From the NCBI RefSeq assembly GCF_002797855.1, contig NZ_PGFB01000002.1, positions 800,000 to 863,999 on the forward strand: a stretch of 64,000 nt of DNA, given 5' to 3'. The DNA is from Compostimonas suwonensis (GTDB lineage: Bacteria > Actinomycetota > Actinomycetes > Actinomycetales > Microbacteriaceae). Positions 19,564-28,388 of the stretch are shown here, one piece after another (positions within the stretch are counted from its first letter, which is position 1; the number at the start of each line of letters is the position of its first letter). The notes under the pieces are model-generated. The model was given only the letters and a program-made list of their open reading frames with translations. It was not told the origin of the DNA and did not search any database. The position numbers were made by a program, and so were the translations under genes.

Positions 19564-19962
19564 GTGCTGCGAAACTACTGCAATAATTCACGCAGAACCG
19601 CGGAAATACGCGAACTTCTGGGCTCTGCTCGATCCTCGAAGCGGTCCCCCGATAGCCGGCTACTCCCCCAGCCGAACGCACTGCACCGGTCAGTCGTGAA
19701 GCTCATCGTCGATGACTACCAGGCCGGAGCATCCACCTACGAACTCGCTGAACGCTACAAGGTCAGGCGCAACACCATCCGGGACGTCCTCAAGCGCAAT
19801 CACGTTCCGATCACGGGAGCCAAGGTCAAACTCCTCACCGACGATGACAAAGAAGACATCCGCAAGCGGCGACAGGATGGCTCAATGGTGGGTGAGCTCG
19901 CAGTCGAGTACGGCGTGAGCGAGAGCACCATTCGACGCGCCGGATTGTCAAACGCGAGTTGA
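19564..19962 (+). CDS. Helix-turn-helix protein, probably 5'-truncated (about 132 aa)
   Basis: Two resolvase-type helix-turn-helix units are visible: VVKLIVDDYQAGASTYELAERYKVRRNTIRDVLKR and DIRKRRQDGSMVGELAVEYGVSESTIRRAG. This resembles the DNA-binding tail of serine resolvases and related orphan actinobacterial proteins. The GTG at 19564 is the first codon after the tRNA-flank repeat, and the frame continues backwards through the repeat, so the gene was probably cut at the recombination junction. Whether the truncated product is made is uncertain. Confidence 0.6.
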   Translation: MLRNYCNNSRRTAEIRELLGSARSSKRSPDSRLLPQPNALHRSVVKLIVDDYQAGASTYELAERYKVRRNTIRDVLKRNHVPITGAKVKLLTDDDKEDIRKRRQDGSMVGELAVEYGVSESTIRRAGLSNAS

Positions 19963-20086
19963 GCCACTCCGGCCGTCCGAACCGAGTGCCAGCGACGGGC
20001 TCGTCTCAACGCGGCTGCGCCGACGAGTCACACAGCAGTGCCCTTCCACACCGACTCCCGTCCGACAACAAACGCTACGCCGACAC

Positions 20087-22495
20087 TCACTCGGCAGAAA
20101 CCTCGACATCCTCCTTGTACGAGGGGCTGCCATCGGCGGACTTGACTCCAGGGCCGCTCCTGCGTCGCTTGGGGAAATCGGACCAATCCGAGGAAAAGTC
20201 GCTGTTGTGGCGGCGAGTGAACCGCAGCACCTCGTTCGGGTCGTCGAAGCTCGCCGCGCGCATCAGATACTGCGGCTCATCGAGTCCAGGCAGTCCCATC
20301 CAGTCCAGCGTCGTCGGCCTCGAGAATACGTGCTCGTAGCTTCGCGGCCCGATGAACTCGTGTCGCGCGTGACCCCATCGGTCGCTCTTGACGGCGGCGG
20401 GCACGAACACGATTCGGCAGAACCCGAGATGCTCCAGACGCGTGATACTTCGCCCAATGGCCTCCAGCGCACTCTCAACCTTGGCGATATCCGGGGCATT
20501 TCTCCGGTAGTGCGCGTAGTCGTTCCGAACCGAGAAGACATCGGCCGCGACCATGACCTCAGAGATTGAGTGCAGTCCAGCGATGATGCGATCCTGACTC
20601 GGTCGCGATAGATCAATGAACGGGAGCGTGGAGCGAAGCACGAAGCTCTTGAGGGAAGTCTTGCCGTCATAGTCCGGGAACTCAGGTCTCGGGCGCGTGT
20701 ATTTCTCGGTTTCCGACCGACACGATTCGAGGTGCTTCGCTAGCCGTCTGAAGCTCTCGACCAGATTACGAAGCTCAACCTTCTCAGACACGAAGTCCGG
20801 CGTGAAGGTGCTGTCCCCTCCCTCCTGATCTGCAATGCTCTGCAGCAACACCAGCCCTGCCTCACGGTCCGTTCCGTCGTCGTAGGAGAACGGTCGGAGA
20901 CTTCGCGTGTGATCTGACATGAGTGCCCATGCCGTGTAGGCGAGCGAATCGAGGAGAATCCCTTCAAGTCCGGTGAAATATGGGTTCGCGATCTCGAGGA
21001 AACGCTCGGAGTTACCCATCGTTGAGGACTGCGCAAGCGCAGAGAGCTGCTGATGCCGCAGCCAGAATGACGCATGGGGATCTTCATCAACGTCAATCGG
21101 GAAGCCCAGCTTCCAAAGAATCGCTTCGATCAGCTGCTCGTCTTTGAGCCCATCCGCATCGTCGATGCCGACCTCGTGACAGGCAGTCACCACGTTGATC
21201 TTGCGAGCCAGGACGAGCCGCTCGAGCGATTCCTGTGGTGTCTTGGTACGGAAGTATCTCTCGAGCTTCTCGTCCAGGTCTTCGACATCAACGCCGCGAA
21301 GCTGCCACTCCAGCTCCTGGACATCCGATGCCTCATCACGCAGGTAGAGCTTGTTGAGGAGCCGCCGCTCACGCAGTATCGCCAGTCCTGGGTCGTCGGA
21401 CACGAACCGCGTCCCGTGAATGCCGAGCTCCGCCCGCAAGTGAAAGGCACCCGAGCGAATCTGGTGGTTAATGACTGGCCGGCGAACATCACCACGCGGA
21501 ACGACGATCGTCCCTTTCCGAACGAGCTTGTCTAGGGCTACCTGAACGGCCCGCTCGTTGGCGATCAAACAGAGCTGCAGAAGTTCGGCCCTCGACCTCT
21601 GGTCGACGAATTCGCTTGCGCTCTTGACTGCTGCGAACTCCGAGACAGCATCCCGAAGCTGCCCACTCTTGGTTTCGAGGACCTCGACAACAAGACTGCG
21701 AAGCTCCCGGTCGGAGAGCACGTCGCCGATGAGCGGGAGAAGAACTCCGACCTGCTGATCGCCATACCGAGCATCGGCTGAGCCACTGAGGCTGTCTGCA
21801 AATGCCCACCAGTCGGACGGGTCGTTCGCATCCTGCTGAAGGTAATCTCCGAGCTTTTCACGATCCCGGTTAATGGCCGCACCCTGGCCGGTTTGCAGCA
21901 TGACGGGGTGGATGGCGTGACAGCTCGGCACGGCACAGTGATAGGCGGCGACTCGGCGCCGACCGTGGATACCGCGGTTGCTGAGCGACCGGCGCAGTCC
22001 GAATGGGCCGATAGTGAAGGGACCATACTGCGCTACGCCTGGCGGGAGATCCCGCAACAGCTTGAGCGTCTCTTCATTCGTCAGAACGTCCTTCTCCTGC
22101 TCGTAGGTAGACGCGTACAGGTCATAGAGATCCCGGCCCCACACGAAGGGAAACTGGATCTCCCGTCCGAGAAGCTCCTTGTGGAGCACGGCTACCAGCC
22201 GATCAAGGTCGGTGGCGTCTATGTCAACAAACAGCTCGACGTGTCCTAGTGTCAGTGCGCACATCAGTCGGGCGTCTTTGGCGTTGACCTTGTCTTTGCG
22301 AGTGAGACGGTCGAGCACGGCGTGACCAGATTCGGTGAGCTTGATCGCTGCGTTGACCTCGTCGGGAACGACATATGAGTCGCTGATGATGCAGTCACCG
22401 AGGAGTTCCATCAAGTCACTGAACTCGGCGAACTTCTCGCGCCATTCCGGGTCTGTGAACTCGGCGCTTAACTCTTCGACCGATCGACCTACCAT
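20087..22495 (-). CDS. Large unknown protein with HEPN-type RNase motif (802 aa)
   Basis: No full-length family recognised. Soluble and mostly alpha-helical, with no membrane segment or signal. Near the C terminus RNDYAH at residues 657-662, in an alpha-helical context (FSVRNDYAHYRRN), fits the R-x4-H catalytic motif of HEPN ribonucleases (R-N/H-x3-H). An HC-x4-CH cluster with further His (186-196) could bind zinc. The N-terminal 350 residues may include winged-helix segments. Start ATG at 22495; the divergent ImmA operon begins at 22623. Its place in an integrated element between the tRNA-Pro repeats supports a conflict or abortive-infection role, which is an inference. Confidence 0.65.
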   Translation of the reverse strand: MVGRSVEELSAEFTDPEWREKFAEFSDLMELLGDCIISDSYVVPDEVNAAIKLTESGHAVLDRLTRKDKVNAKDARLMCALTLGHVELFVDIDATDLDRLVAVLHKELLGREIQFPFVWGRDLYDLYASTYEQEKDVLTNEETLKLLRDLPPGVAQYGPFTIGPFGLRRSLSNRGIHGRRRVAAYHCAVPSCHAIHPVMLQTGQGAAINRDREKLGDYLQQDANDPSDWWAFADSLSGSADARYGDQQVGVLLPLIGDVLSDRELRSLVVEVLETKSGQLRDAVSEFAAVKSASEFVDQRSRAELLQLCLIANERAVQVALDKLVRKGTIVVPRGDVRRPVINHQIRSGAFHLRAELGIHGTRFVSDDPGLAILRERRLLNKLYLRDEASDVQELEWQLRGVDVEDLDEKLERYFRTKTPQESLERLVLARKINVVTACHEVGIDDADGLKDEQLIEAILWKLGFPIDVDEDPHASFWLRHQQLSALAQSSTMGNSERFLEIANPYFTGLEGILLDSLAYTAWALMSDHTRSLRPFSYDDGTDREAGLVLLQSIADQEGGDSTFTPDFVSEKVELRNLVESFRRLAKHLESCRSETEKYTRPRPEFPDYDGKTSLKSFVLRSTLPFIDLSRPSQDRIIAGLHSISEVMVAADVFSVRNDYAHYRRNAPDIAKVESALEAIGRSITRLEHLGFCRIVFVPAAVKSDRWGHARHEFIGPRSYEHVFSRPTTLDWMGLPGLDEPQYLMRAASFDDPNEVLRFTRRHNSDFSSDWSDFPKRRRSGPGVKSADGSPSYKEDVEVSAE

Positions 22496-22609
22496 TCACT
22501 GCTCCCTGATTCGGTTCTACGCGCCCTCGACATCAAACCTTCAAGAGCTGCTCCGTGATCGAGCACGGTGAATCACAGTTTGGCGTAGCATCACGCTCGC
22601 CGGAGATGG

Positions 22610-22615
22610 TATATT
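22610..22615 (+). promoter_or_regulatory. -10 element of a leaderless promoter
   Basis: TATATT is followed 7 bp later by the ATG at 22623, so transcription should begin at or within a base of the start codon. Imperfectly complementary flanks (CCGGAGA and TTCTGG) surround it and may be an operator for the XRE protein encoded in the operon. The -35 is weak. Confidence 0.6.
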
Positions 22616-22622
22616 TTCTGGC

Positions 22623-23234
22623 ATGATTTCATCTGGATATCCGGACAGCGATCAGGTCCTCGGCGACCTGGGCGGCAGCTTCGTGCACGCGTTCATCGAC
22701 GCGGTCGACGGGGCACGCGCTGACTTCGCCGCGTTCAAGCAGTGGCAGCCAGGCTGGTTCCCGAGCTTCACCGGCCGCTTCACCGCGAACTTCCTACACG
22801 AACGGATTTGGGACCGACTGGTCCGGGTCGTCGACGGGATGGAGGGCATCCACGTCAACGACCGCGAGCCAGTCCGTGAACTGCGCAGCGGAACCACCTA
22901 TCTCATCCGCATCAAGCGGCACCACCCGGGCGACCGCATCTCCGCCTATCCGACCGAGGCGTCGAGCGCATTCTGGTCCAACAGCATCCTCACCCTCGAA
23001 GGACTCGAGTCCTTCAGCCTCGCCCTCGGCTACTACTGGGACGCTGACCTGCGCGCCGTCGGAGACGCAATCCTGTCCTTCCGCGACGGCAAGGACAACC
23101 CCATCTGGGCGATCCAGCTTCGCCGAGACGCCGGCAACGCATCCGGGTTCTCCTGGACGCCGGTCGCGCCCGACCTGCCCGAGATCGACCTCAGCGGCGT
23201 CATTCGCGAGGCCGAGGAGGAGTCCGGGTCATGA
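22623..23234 (+). CDS. Unknown protein coupled to XRE-ImmA gene (203 aa)
   Basis: Acidic soluble protein with no recognised domain. It has aromatic-rich stretches (KQWQPGWFPSFTGRF, SSAFWSNSILTLEG, ALGYYWDAD). Its stop overlaps the ATG of the XRE-ImmA gene (ATGA), so the two are translationally coupled, as in toxin-antitoxin and RosB/ImmR-type modules. The promoter places the start codon at the predicted transcription start, with no Shine-Dalgarno needed. It may be the toxin or the regulated partner of the ImmA protease; this is an inference from arrangement only. Confidence 0.7.
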   Translation: MISSGYPDSDQVLGDLGGSFVHAFIDAVDGARADFAAFKQWQPGWFPSFTGRFTANFLHERIWDRLVRVVDGMEGIHVNDREPVRELRSGTTYLIRIKRHHPGDRISAYPTEASSAFWSNSILTLEGLESFSLALGYYWDADLRAVGDAILSFRDGKDNPIWAIQLRRDAGNASGFSWTPVAPDLPEIDLSGVIREAEEESGS

Positions 23235-24274
23235 GCCGCAGAGTCGGCGACGTCATCCTCGTTCTCCGGCGCGCCGCAGACATCACCCAAGAAGAGCTCG
23301 CCACACGCCTCGGCATCACTCAGGCCGCTCTCTCCAGGTACGAGAACGATCTGCGCGAGCCTGATGACGAGATGCTCGAGAAGCTCGGAGAAGCACTCGG
23401 TGTCACCGCGGAGTTCCTCCGGCACGAGTTCCGAATGCACGGCGCGATCGCGGCCGACGCGCACATGCGCCGGCAGAAGACCACCAAGCCCTCGGACTGG
23501 AAACGCGTCGAAGCCCGCCTGAATACGCTGCGGATGCACTCCTCGTACCTGCTGGAGCGGGTGCCGTTGCAGCTACAGAATCACGTTATCCAAGTCGATC
23601 CTGACGAACATGGTCCCGATCAGGCCGCGGCAATGCTCCGCGCCGCCTGGCGGATGCCGATCGGTCCTGTACGGAACCTCATCCGCTGGCTCGAGTCGGC
23701 CGGCGTCATCGTCATCGAGGAGGACTTCGGCACCCACCGCATCGACGGGATGTCGCAATGGGCAGGAGAGCACGCCGTCATCATCCTCAACGGTTCGCTC
23801 CCCACGGATCGGAAACGCCTCACGGTCGCGCACGAACTCGGCCATCTCGTCCTCCACAGCCAATACATGGACCTCGACGTCGAAGACCAGGCGAACCAGT
23901 TCGCCGCCGAGTTCCTCATGCCCGCCCACGTGATAGGTACTCAGCTGACGAACCTCACCCTCGGCAAACTGTCCGACCTGAAAGCGGAGTGGGGCGTCTC
24001 CATGCAGGCGATCTTCGAACGCGCCTACCGGATGGGCAAAGTCACCTCAGATGAGCGTCAGCGCTTCTACCGGCAGATGAACAGCAGAGGCTGGAAGACC
24101 CGCGAACCCGGCAGCGAACTGCTCCCCCCAGAGGAACCCGAACTCGCCGCATCCGTAGGCCGACGGCTCGATCAATCCGGACTCACGCGACGAGAAATCC
24201 AGGTCCTCATCGGCGCGCGCGACGGTCACCCGACGCCCTTCGATGTGCCACGACGTGCACTGAGAGCGGTCTGA
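23231..24274 (+). CDS. XRE helix-turn-helix plus ImmA/IrrE metallopeptidase (347 aa)
   Basis: N-terminal XRE domain (about residues 5-62, ITQEELATRLGITQAALSRYEN). The ImmA/IrrE zinc-peptidase domain (about 170-260) has HELGH at 201-205 and the third ligand Glu227 in ANQFAAEFLMP. Fusions of this kind act as repressor-proteases or antitoxins, cleaving a partner regulator on damage or infection signals. Coupled to the 203-aa gene upstream. The C-terminal 100 residues have no known domain. Length normal for the family. Confidence 0.93.
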   Translation: MSRRVGDVILVLRRAADITQEELATRLGITQAALSRYENDLREPDDEMLEKLGEALGVTAEFLRHEFRMHGAIAADAHMRRQKTTKPSDWKRVEARLNTLRMHSSYLLERVPLQLQNHVIQVDPDEHGPDQAAAMLRAAWRMPIGPVRNLIRWLESAGVIVIEEDFGTHRIDGMSQWAGEHAVIILNGSLPTDRKRLTVAHELGHLVLHSQYMDLDVEDQANQFAAEFLMPAHVIGTQLTNLTLGKLSDLKAEWGVSMQAIFERAYRMGKVTSDERQRFYRQMNSRGWKTREPGSELLPPEEPELAASVGRRLDQSGLTRREIQVLIGARDGHPTPFDVPRRALRAV

Positions 24275-24338
24275 ACTGAACCACCGTGACCGCCGGTCAC
24301 GGCACAGTGTGCAAAACAGCCGGGACTAGGAGCAACGC

Positions 24339-25193
24339 ATGGACACACCCTGGTGGAACATCGACGGAGCGCCGACCCCAGATGAATGGACGGCCCTGTT
24401 CGCCGGCCTCACACTAGTAGCGGCCATCATCGCCGCCGTCATCGCCCTTCGTCAGCTCCGCGCTCACTTCGAGACCGCCAGAGCACAAAGCCGCCCATAC
24501 GTCATCGTCGACTTCGCGTTCAAGTCGATTCTGATGCAAGTAGAGATCAAGAACATCGGCGCAACCGCAGCAAGCGAACTGACACTTCGAGTCACTCCGC
24601 CGTTCGAATCCGGCCTGCGAGAGCAGGCAGCGACCCTGAACGCGGTCTTCTCGGAGCCCGAGCGGATCTCGATGCTCGCCCCCGGCAGACGCATCCTCTA
24701 CACATTCGATCGAGCACCCGACTACCACGAAGCGAAGCGACCCGAACGATACGCCGTAACCGCCTCGTACACGGACATGCCGGTGCAATATCACCGGCCG
24801 TGGCGGCAAGGCTGGCATCGACAGGAGATTCGCTACACCGAGACGTTCGTCCTCGACTTCCGGCAATGGAGCCAAGCCACCACCGAGTCCGACTACGACA
24901 ACATGAACTGGAACATCGCGAAACGCCAAGAACGACGCACCGAGAAAGCAGTAAACGCGCTCACATCGATCGCTGCGACCATCAAGCGCCGCAGCGAAGA
25001 GCTACAGGGTGCGGCGGTCACACTCGATGTCGTCGAGCAGAGCGAACTGAGGTCCAACGCCGCAATCGAGCATCCAGTAGATGTCCCTCCACGCGAACCC
25101 GAACCTGCCGACTTTGAGCTCGAGAGAAACACCGAAACACCGAACAGCACCACTCGAGGGCTCTGGAGCAAGATCCGGCAATTCTTGCAGTAG
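24339..25193 (+). CDS. Membrane-anchored unknown protein (284 aa)
   Basis: One transmembrane helix near the N terminus (about residues 18-38, LFAGLTLVAAIIAAVIALRQL) followed by a short basic stretch, so the body is probably cytoplasmic. A beta-rich region at 55-165 (YVIVDFAFKSILMQVEIKNIGATAASEL) resembles an immunoglobulin-like fold, then a helical coiled stretch. Single-helix anchored proteins of this layout recur in actinobacterial accessory islands without assigned function. It ends 22 bp before the tRNA-Pro repeat at 25216, so it is the last gene of the middle element. Confidence 0.65.
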   Translation: MDTPWWNIDGAPTPDEWTALFAGLTLVAAIIAAVIALRQLRAHFETARAQSRPYVIVDFAFKSILMQVEIKNIGATAASELTLRVTPPFESGLREQAATLNAVFSEPERISMLAPGRRILYTFDRAPDYHEAKRPERYAVTASYTDMPVQYHRPWRQGWHRQEIRYTETFVLDFRQWSQATTESDYDNMNWNIAKRQERRTEKAVNALTSIAATIKRRSEELQGAAVTLDVVEQSELRSNAAIEHPVDVPPREPEPADFELERNTETPNSTTRGLWSKIRQFLQ

Positions 25194-25215
25194 GGATCAG
25201 CAGGTCTCAGGATTT

Positions 25216-25248
25216 CGGGCTGACAGGATTTGAACCTGCGACCCCTTG
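25216..25248 (-). repeat. Perfect 33-bp copy of the tRNA-Pro 3' end (att site)
   Basis: Identical to 39861-39893, covering acceptor stem, T-arm and the start of the anticodon stem, in the same orientation. Similarity ends abruptly on the right. With the intact tRNA at 39.9 kb it delimits a 14.6-kb element that carries its own integrase and excisionase at the tRNA end. This is the direct-repeat structure expected after integration. Confidence 0.92.
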
Positions 25249-25886
25249 GAGGATCCGGTCAATTTCCGGTCTCCGCCGATCATCTCGGGAACTCGCGGAT
25301 TCCCTTGTGTTTACAGGGAACCGGGCGGTTCGCTTGATCCGAGTGTAGCCGGTTGGTGGCGAGTCGTGGCGGGTGATTGAGATGGGTAAACGGTGAAGCG
25401 TCAACCGCTTCCTCTGTTGCGGCGCCAGGAGCGCGGTCTTCGCTGCAGTACCCCCTACATTTTCGTCTCAGAATAAACGCCTGAACAGGTATTTCAGAGG
25501 TTGCGCGCACGCCCTATGGCTCGTTGCCTGCCTCCATTCTCTAGCGGTGGGGCGACGTGGGCCGGGTCGTTCCGGAAGCCAGGGAATGTCAACGAAGGAA
25601 AGCTGCGGCAGACCGCAGGGTTTTCGGAACTCGGAGTGCACATCGGATAGCCGACGCGCTGTAAACGGGTAGCGTAGGCTTCAAAAAGAAGATCAGCGAG
25701 CGGCCGGTTTCGGTATTGCAGGTGGCACCCGTTCGCCGGTATTTCATCGGGCGGGTCATACGGGCATCTGCGACTCGCGGAATCTCGCAGGCAACGATCG
25801 GGCGACTGCGTCGTACGCTGGGCGAACCTCCCGCGACCACCCCGCGCCAGGTTCGCGTGGCTCCACTTGGTCAGTGACGTCGGCCC
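25249..25886. other. Gene-free left end of the 14.6-kb element
   Basis: No convincing gene. 25438-25464 resembles 18947-18973, the DNA next to the older integrase stump (TTCGCTGCA, then a C-run, CTAYATTTTC). This could be an arm-type integrase site or shared element end. The remainder shows no structure that I can interpret. Confidence 0.5.
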
Positions 25887-28031
25887 TCACGTGCCCGGCC
25901 ACCAACCAAGTCGTATCGCGATATCGATGAACCCGAGCACTTCCGGCACGGCGGTCCAGAAGAGGGTGCCGATCCCAGCGTCCGGGTCCTTAACCCAATG
26001 TCGAGAGAGGATGGCGAACACGATCGCGCTAATCACCGTGCCCGCAGCAAACGCCCAGAAGTGAAGCACCACAAAAACCACCGCGACTCCAACGATCGCC
26101 GTGAGAACCACCGCAGCAATAATGCGACGATCGGTCAGCTTCGCAGTAGCTTCGAGCGCCCGCACTTTGCTCTCAGCGGCTTCGCGAGCAGAGTGCTCAT
26201 GGTCGACGACTGCGGTGGTTCGAGTTATCGCTTCATCCAGGCGCGAGCGCTCCAGTGCGGCCATGTCGATTTGCTGCTTGCCTGCGGCGGCCAAACGGTT
26301 TGTGCGTCGTCCAGCCAATTCGGATGCCAGTCGTTCTCCTGTCGGACTCTGCCCCGATGCTGTCCGCTCGAGGAGTTCGCCCAGCGTTGGAAGCTGCGCA
26401 ACTCTGACGTCCGTCGCGGACGTGTATTCGCCAGATAGAGATCGCGCGAGAGTGAGCGCTATGGCGGGCGGGTACTTTGTCGCGATACGCAACATCGACT
26501 CTTGGCGCAGGTAGGCAGCAGCAGACGCCACCAGCTTTGGAATCTCTACCGCCGGAGCCGACTCTGTCATCAGAGTCGCCCACTGAGCGGGAGTCAGAAC
26601 GAGCTGTTCCCGGTCGAGTTTGTTGACGCGAGCGTATGTCGGACCAGCGTAGCGGTCGTAACTTATCATCCAGCCACCCGGCCACAGCCCCATGCGCTTG
26701 CCGCCATTTGCCAGGCGGCGCCGAGCCCTCCAAATCATCTCGATCGACTCCGCGTCGCGAGCGATTGCCTTCGCGCCCCGACCTGAGTTCGACGCGGCCA
26801 GCTCCTCCGTAAGCGTTTGGTCGAGCCACGCAACGTTCGACCGGTTCTTGTTGTGATGAGGCCTCACCGCGACCCCAAGTTCGGCGAGTTCTGCGCGGAG
26901 CCCCTTCACGCGCGAGGTCAGGTCGTTCCAGTTTCTGTACTTCTTGGCCGCCACTCCCTCCAGAAAGAGTTCCAGGATTTGCTCGCCGACTATCTGGGCG
27001 TATGAGCGCGGATCCACGCCGTTCTGAAGCGCGCCGGTGAGTCCGTTGAGGTGCTCGTCGGTCACGCGCTGAATCACATCGTCGAGCTCATCCAAGACAT
27101 GCTCGGGCGTCACGACTTGCATCCCGAGCGACACCGCTTGCGCGATCATGCCGCGTAGCCGCTGTTCCGTACCGTTGCTGCCAAGGAGCGAGACGAGGAT
27201 CGGGGTGTCCAAGAGCACCCGCTTGCCTTCCAGCGACCCAAGCGCGGCCTGTGCCTGGGCGCGGCCACGTCTCGCCGCAATAGCGTGGAGGACACAACTA
27301 GTCGCAACCTGGCCTACGAGCTCGTTTCCAAAAGGGTCGGCCTCGTCCACCGCAGCGAGCAGACATGCCTTCAGAAAGTCGGTGGTACCCGGCTGTAGGG
27401 AGAGGCGGTCCAACGTGCGCAGCATAGCTTTGCCGTCGAGAACCATGGGGCGAATTGTGCCTGCCGCACCGCGCTCGACTTCACCTGCATAACTCGCAGC
27501 ACTACGCGCAATCTCCAACGAGAACACGCGCCGCAAGACCTGTGCCCAGTTGGAGGCAACCTCGAAGCTGGGCTCTCCGAAGTCGTCGCGGGCACGGTCC
27601 TGAATCTGCCGCGCGAGGCGATCCATCGCATTCGCAAACCACGCGCGAGTGGAATCTATCTCGTTCTTGCCTTGCGTTCCGAGCGTCCACCCTTCCCCCA
27701 CGAGATCGGCGGTACGGACAACCAGGTCGAGTTCCTCGGCTTCCTCGAGCGCCGCTCGCACGGCGTCGTCGGATATCTCCGATGCGGGCCAGATTTCGTT
27801 GCACGTCCGCGCCAACGCGGAGGTGCCGGACGGACCGTTGTCGAGGGCCTCCAAACATGTCGAGATGAGCAGGTCACGCTCATCTGTCATTCGCTCGGAG
27901 CTTAGAAGGACGTGCGCCGCCGAAAGCATGTCAAGGCCTCGGTCCGTCTGCTCGTCTGGACCCAGCTCCTCGAGTGCCATATCGGGATCAGTCACATCCT
28001 CGAGTATTGCGTCTGTGCGCCGATTCTCCAC
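25887..28031 (-). CDS. Membrane-anchored PIN-like domain protein (714 aa)
   Basis: Domain order: a helical N-terminal region (1-265), a PIN-like nuclease fold (about 268-465), a long linker with a predicted coiled coil (about 580-630), then two adjacent membrane helices (about 637-676) and a third hydrophobic stretch near 690-708. PIN acidic residues fit Asp275 (RVLLDTPILVSLL), Glu310 and Glu315 (TPEHVLDELDDV), Asp426 (ARDAESIEMIW) and Asp459 (WMISYDR). The enzyme domain would face the cytoplasm. Divergent from the Ntn-hydrolase gene at 28389. The function is inferred: an RNA-cleaving, membrane-tethered effector is one possibility. Confidence 0.7.
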   Translation of the reverse strand: MENRRTDAILEDVTDPDMALEELGPDEQTDRGLDMLSAAHVLLSSERMTDERDLLISTCLEALDNGPSGTSALARTCNEIWPASEISDDAVRAALEEAEELDLVVRTADLVGEGWTLGTQGKNEIDSTRAWFANAMDRLARQIQDRARDDFGEPSFEVASNWAQVLRRVFSLEIARSAASYAGEVERGAAGTIRPMVLDGKAMLRTLDRLSLQPGTTDFLKACLLAAVDEADPFGNELVGQVATSCVLHAIAARRGRAQAQAALGSLEGKRVLLDTPILVSLLGSNGTEQRLRGMIAQAVSLGMQVVTPEHVLDELDDVIQRVTDEHLNGLTGALQNGVDPRSYAQIVGEQILELFLEGVAAKKYRNWNDLTSRVKGLRAELAELGVAVRPHHNKNRSNVAWLDQTLTEELAASNSGRGAKAIARDAESIEMIWRARRRLANGGKRMGLWPGGWMISYDRYAGPTYARVNKLDREQLVLTPAQWATLMTESAPAVEIPKLVASAAAYLRQESMLRIATKYPPAIALTLARSLSGEYTSATDVRVAQLPTLGELLERTASGQSPTGERLASELAGRRTNRLAAAGKQQIDMAALERSRLDEAITRTTAVVDHEHSAREAAESKVRALEATAKLTDRRIIAAVVLTAIVGVAVVFVVLHFWAFAAGTVISAIVFAILSRHWVKDPDAGIGTLFWTAVPEVLGFIDIAIRLGWWPGT

Positions 28032-28388
28032 GCGGCAAGCCGCTTGCGCCAGATACTCGTGCGGCGCGAGTCCCCCTTGTGTCTGCGCCGCACCGAGATC
28101 GCGCGCCCGGATTCCGGCGCTCTGTCGACGACCACACGAATCGCATCCCTCCGGACCTGTCCGCTATGGACGCTGCACGGGCAGTGTTCGTACACCCGCT
28201 TCACACCGCTCAACCCTGCATCGGCTCGCGTACGTAACGACCCACCATCGCGCAATGCCCGGACAGGGATACTCGCTGCCGTCGGCGCACCCTCTGCCAC
28301 TCCCAGCGCCGAGAAACCAACGCGAACTGCTCAGTGCAACTGTGGCGCCTACACCATCACCGGAATCTCGTCCGCTTATCGTTACTCC
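28032..28388. other. Divergent intergenic region
   Basis: It lies between the PIN-like gene (minus) and the Ntn-hydrolase gene (plus). The plus-strand frame of the hydrolase remains open through all of it but shows no family similarity and irregular codon use, so I read it as non-coding promoter DNA. No clear hexamers were identified. Confidence 0.45.

Noticed and set aside
25589..25840. 83-codon minus-strand frame in the gene-free region
   Set aside because: No motif, no ribosome-binding site, atypical codon use.
27912..28388. N-terminal extension of the Ntn hydrolase
   Set aside because: It would bury the Thr nucleophile and lies over the divergent promoter and the 5' end of the PIN-like gene.
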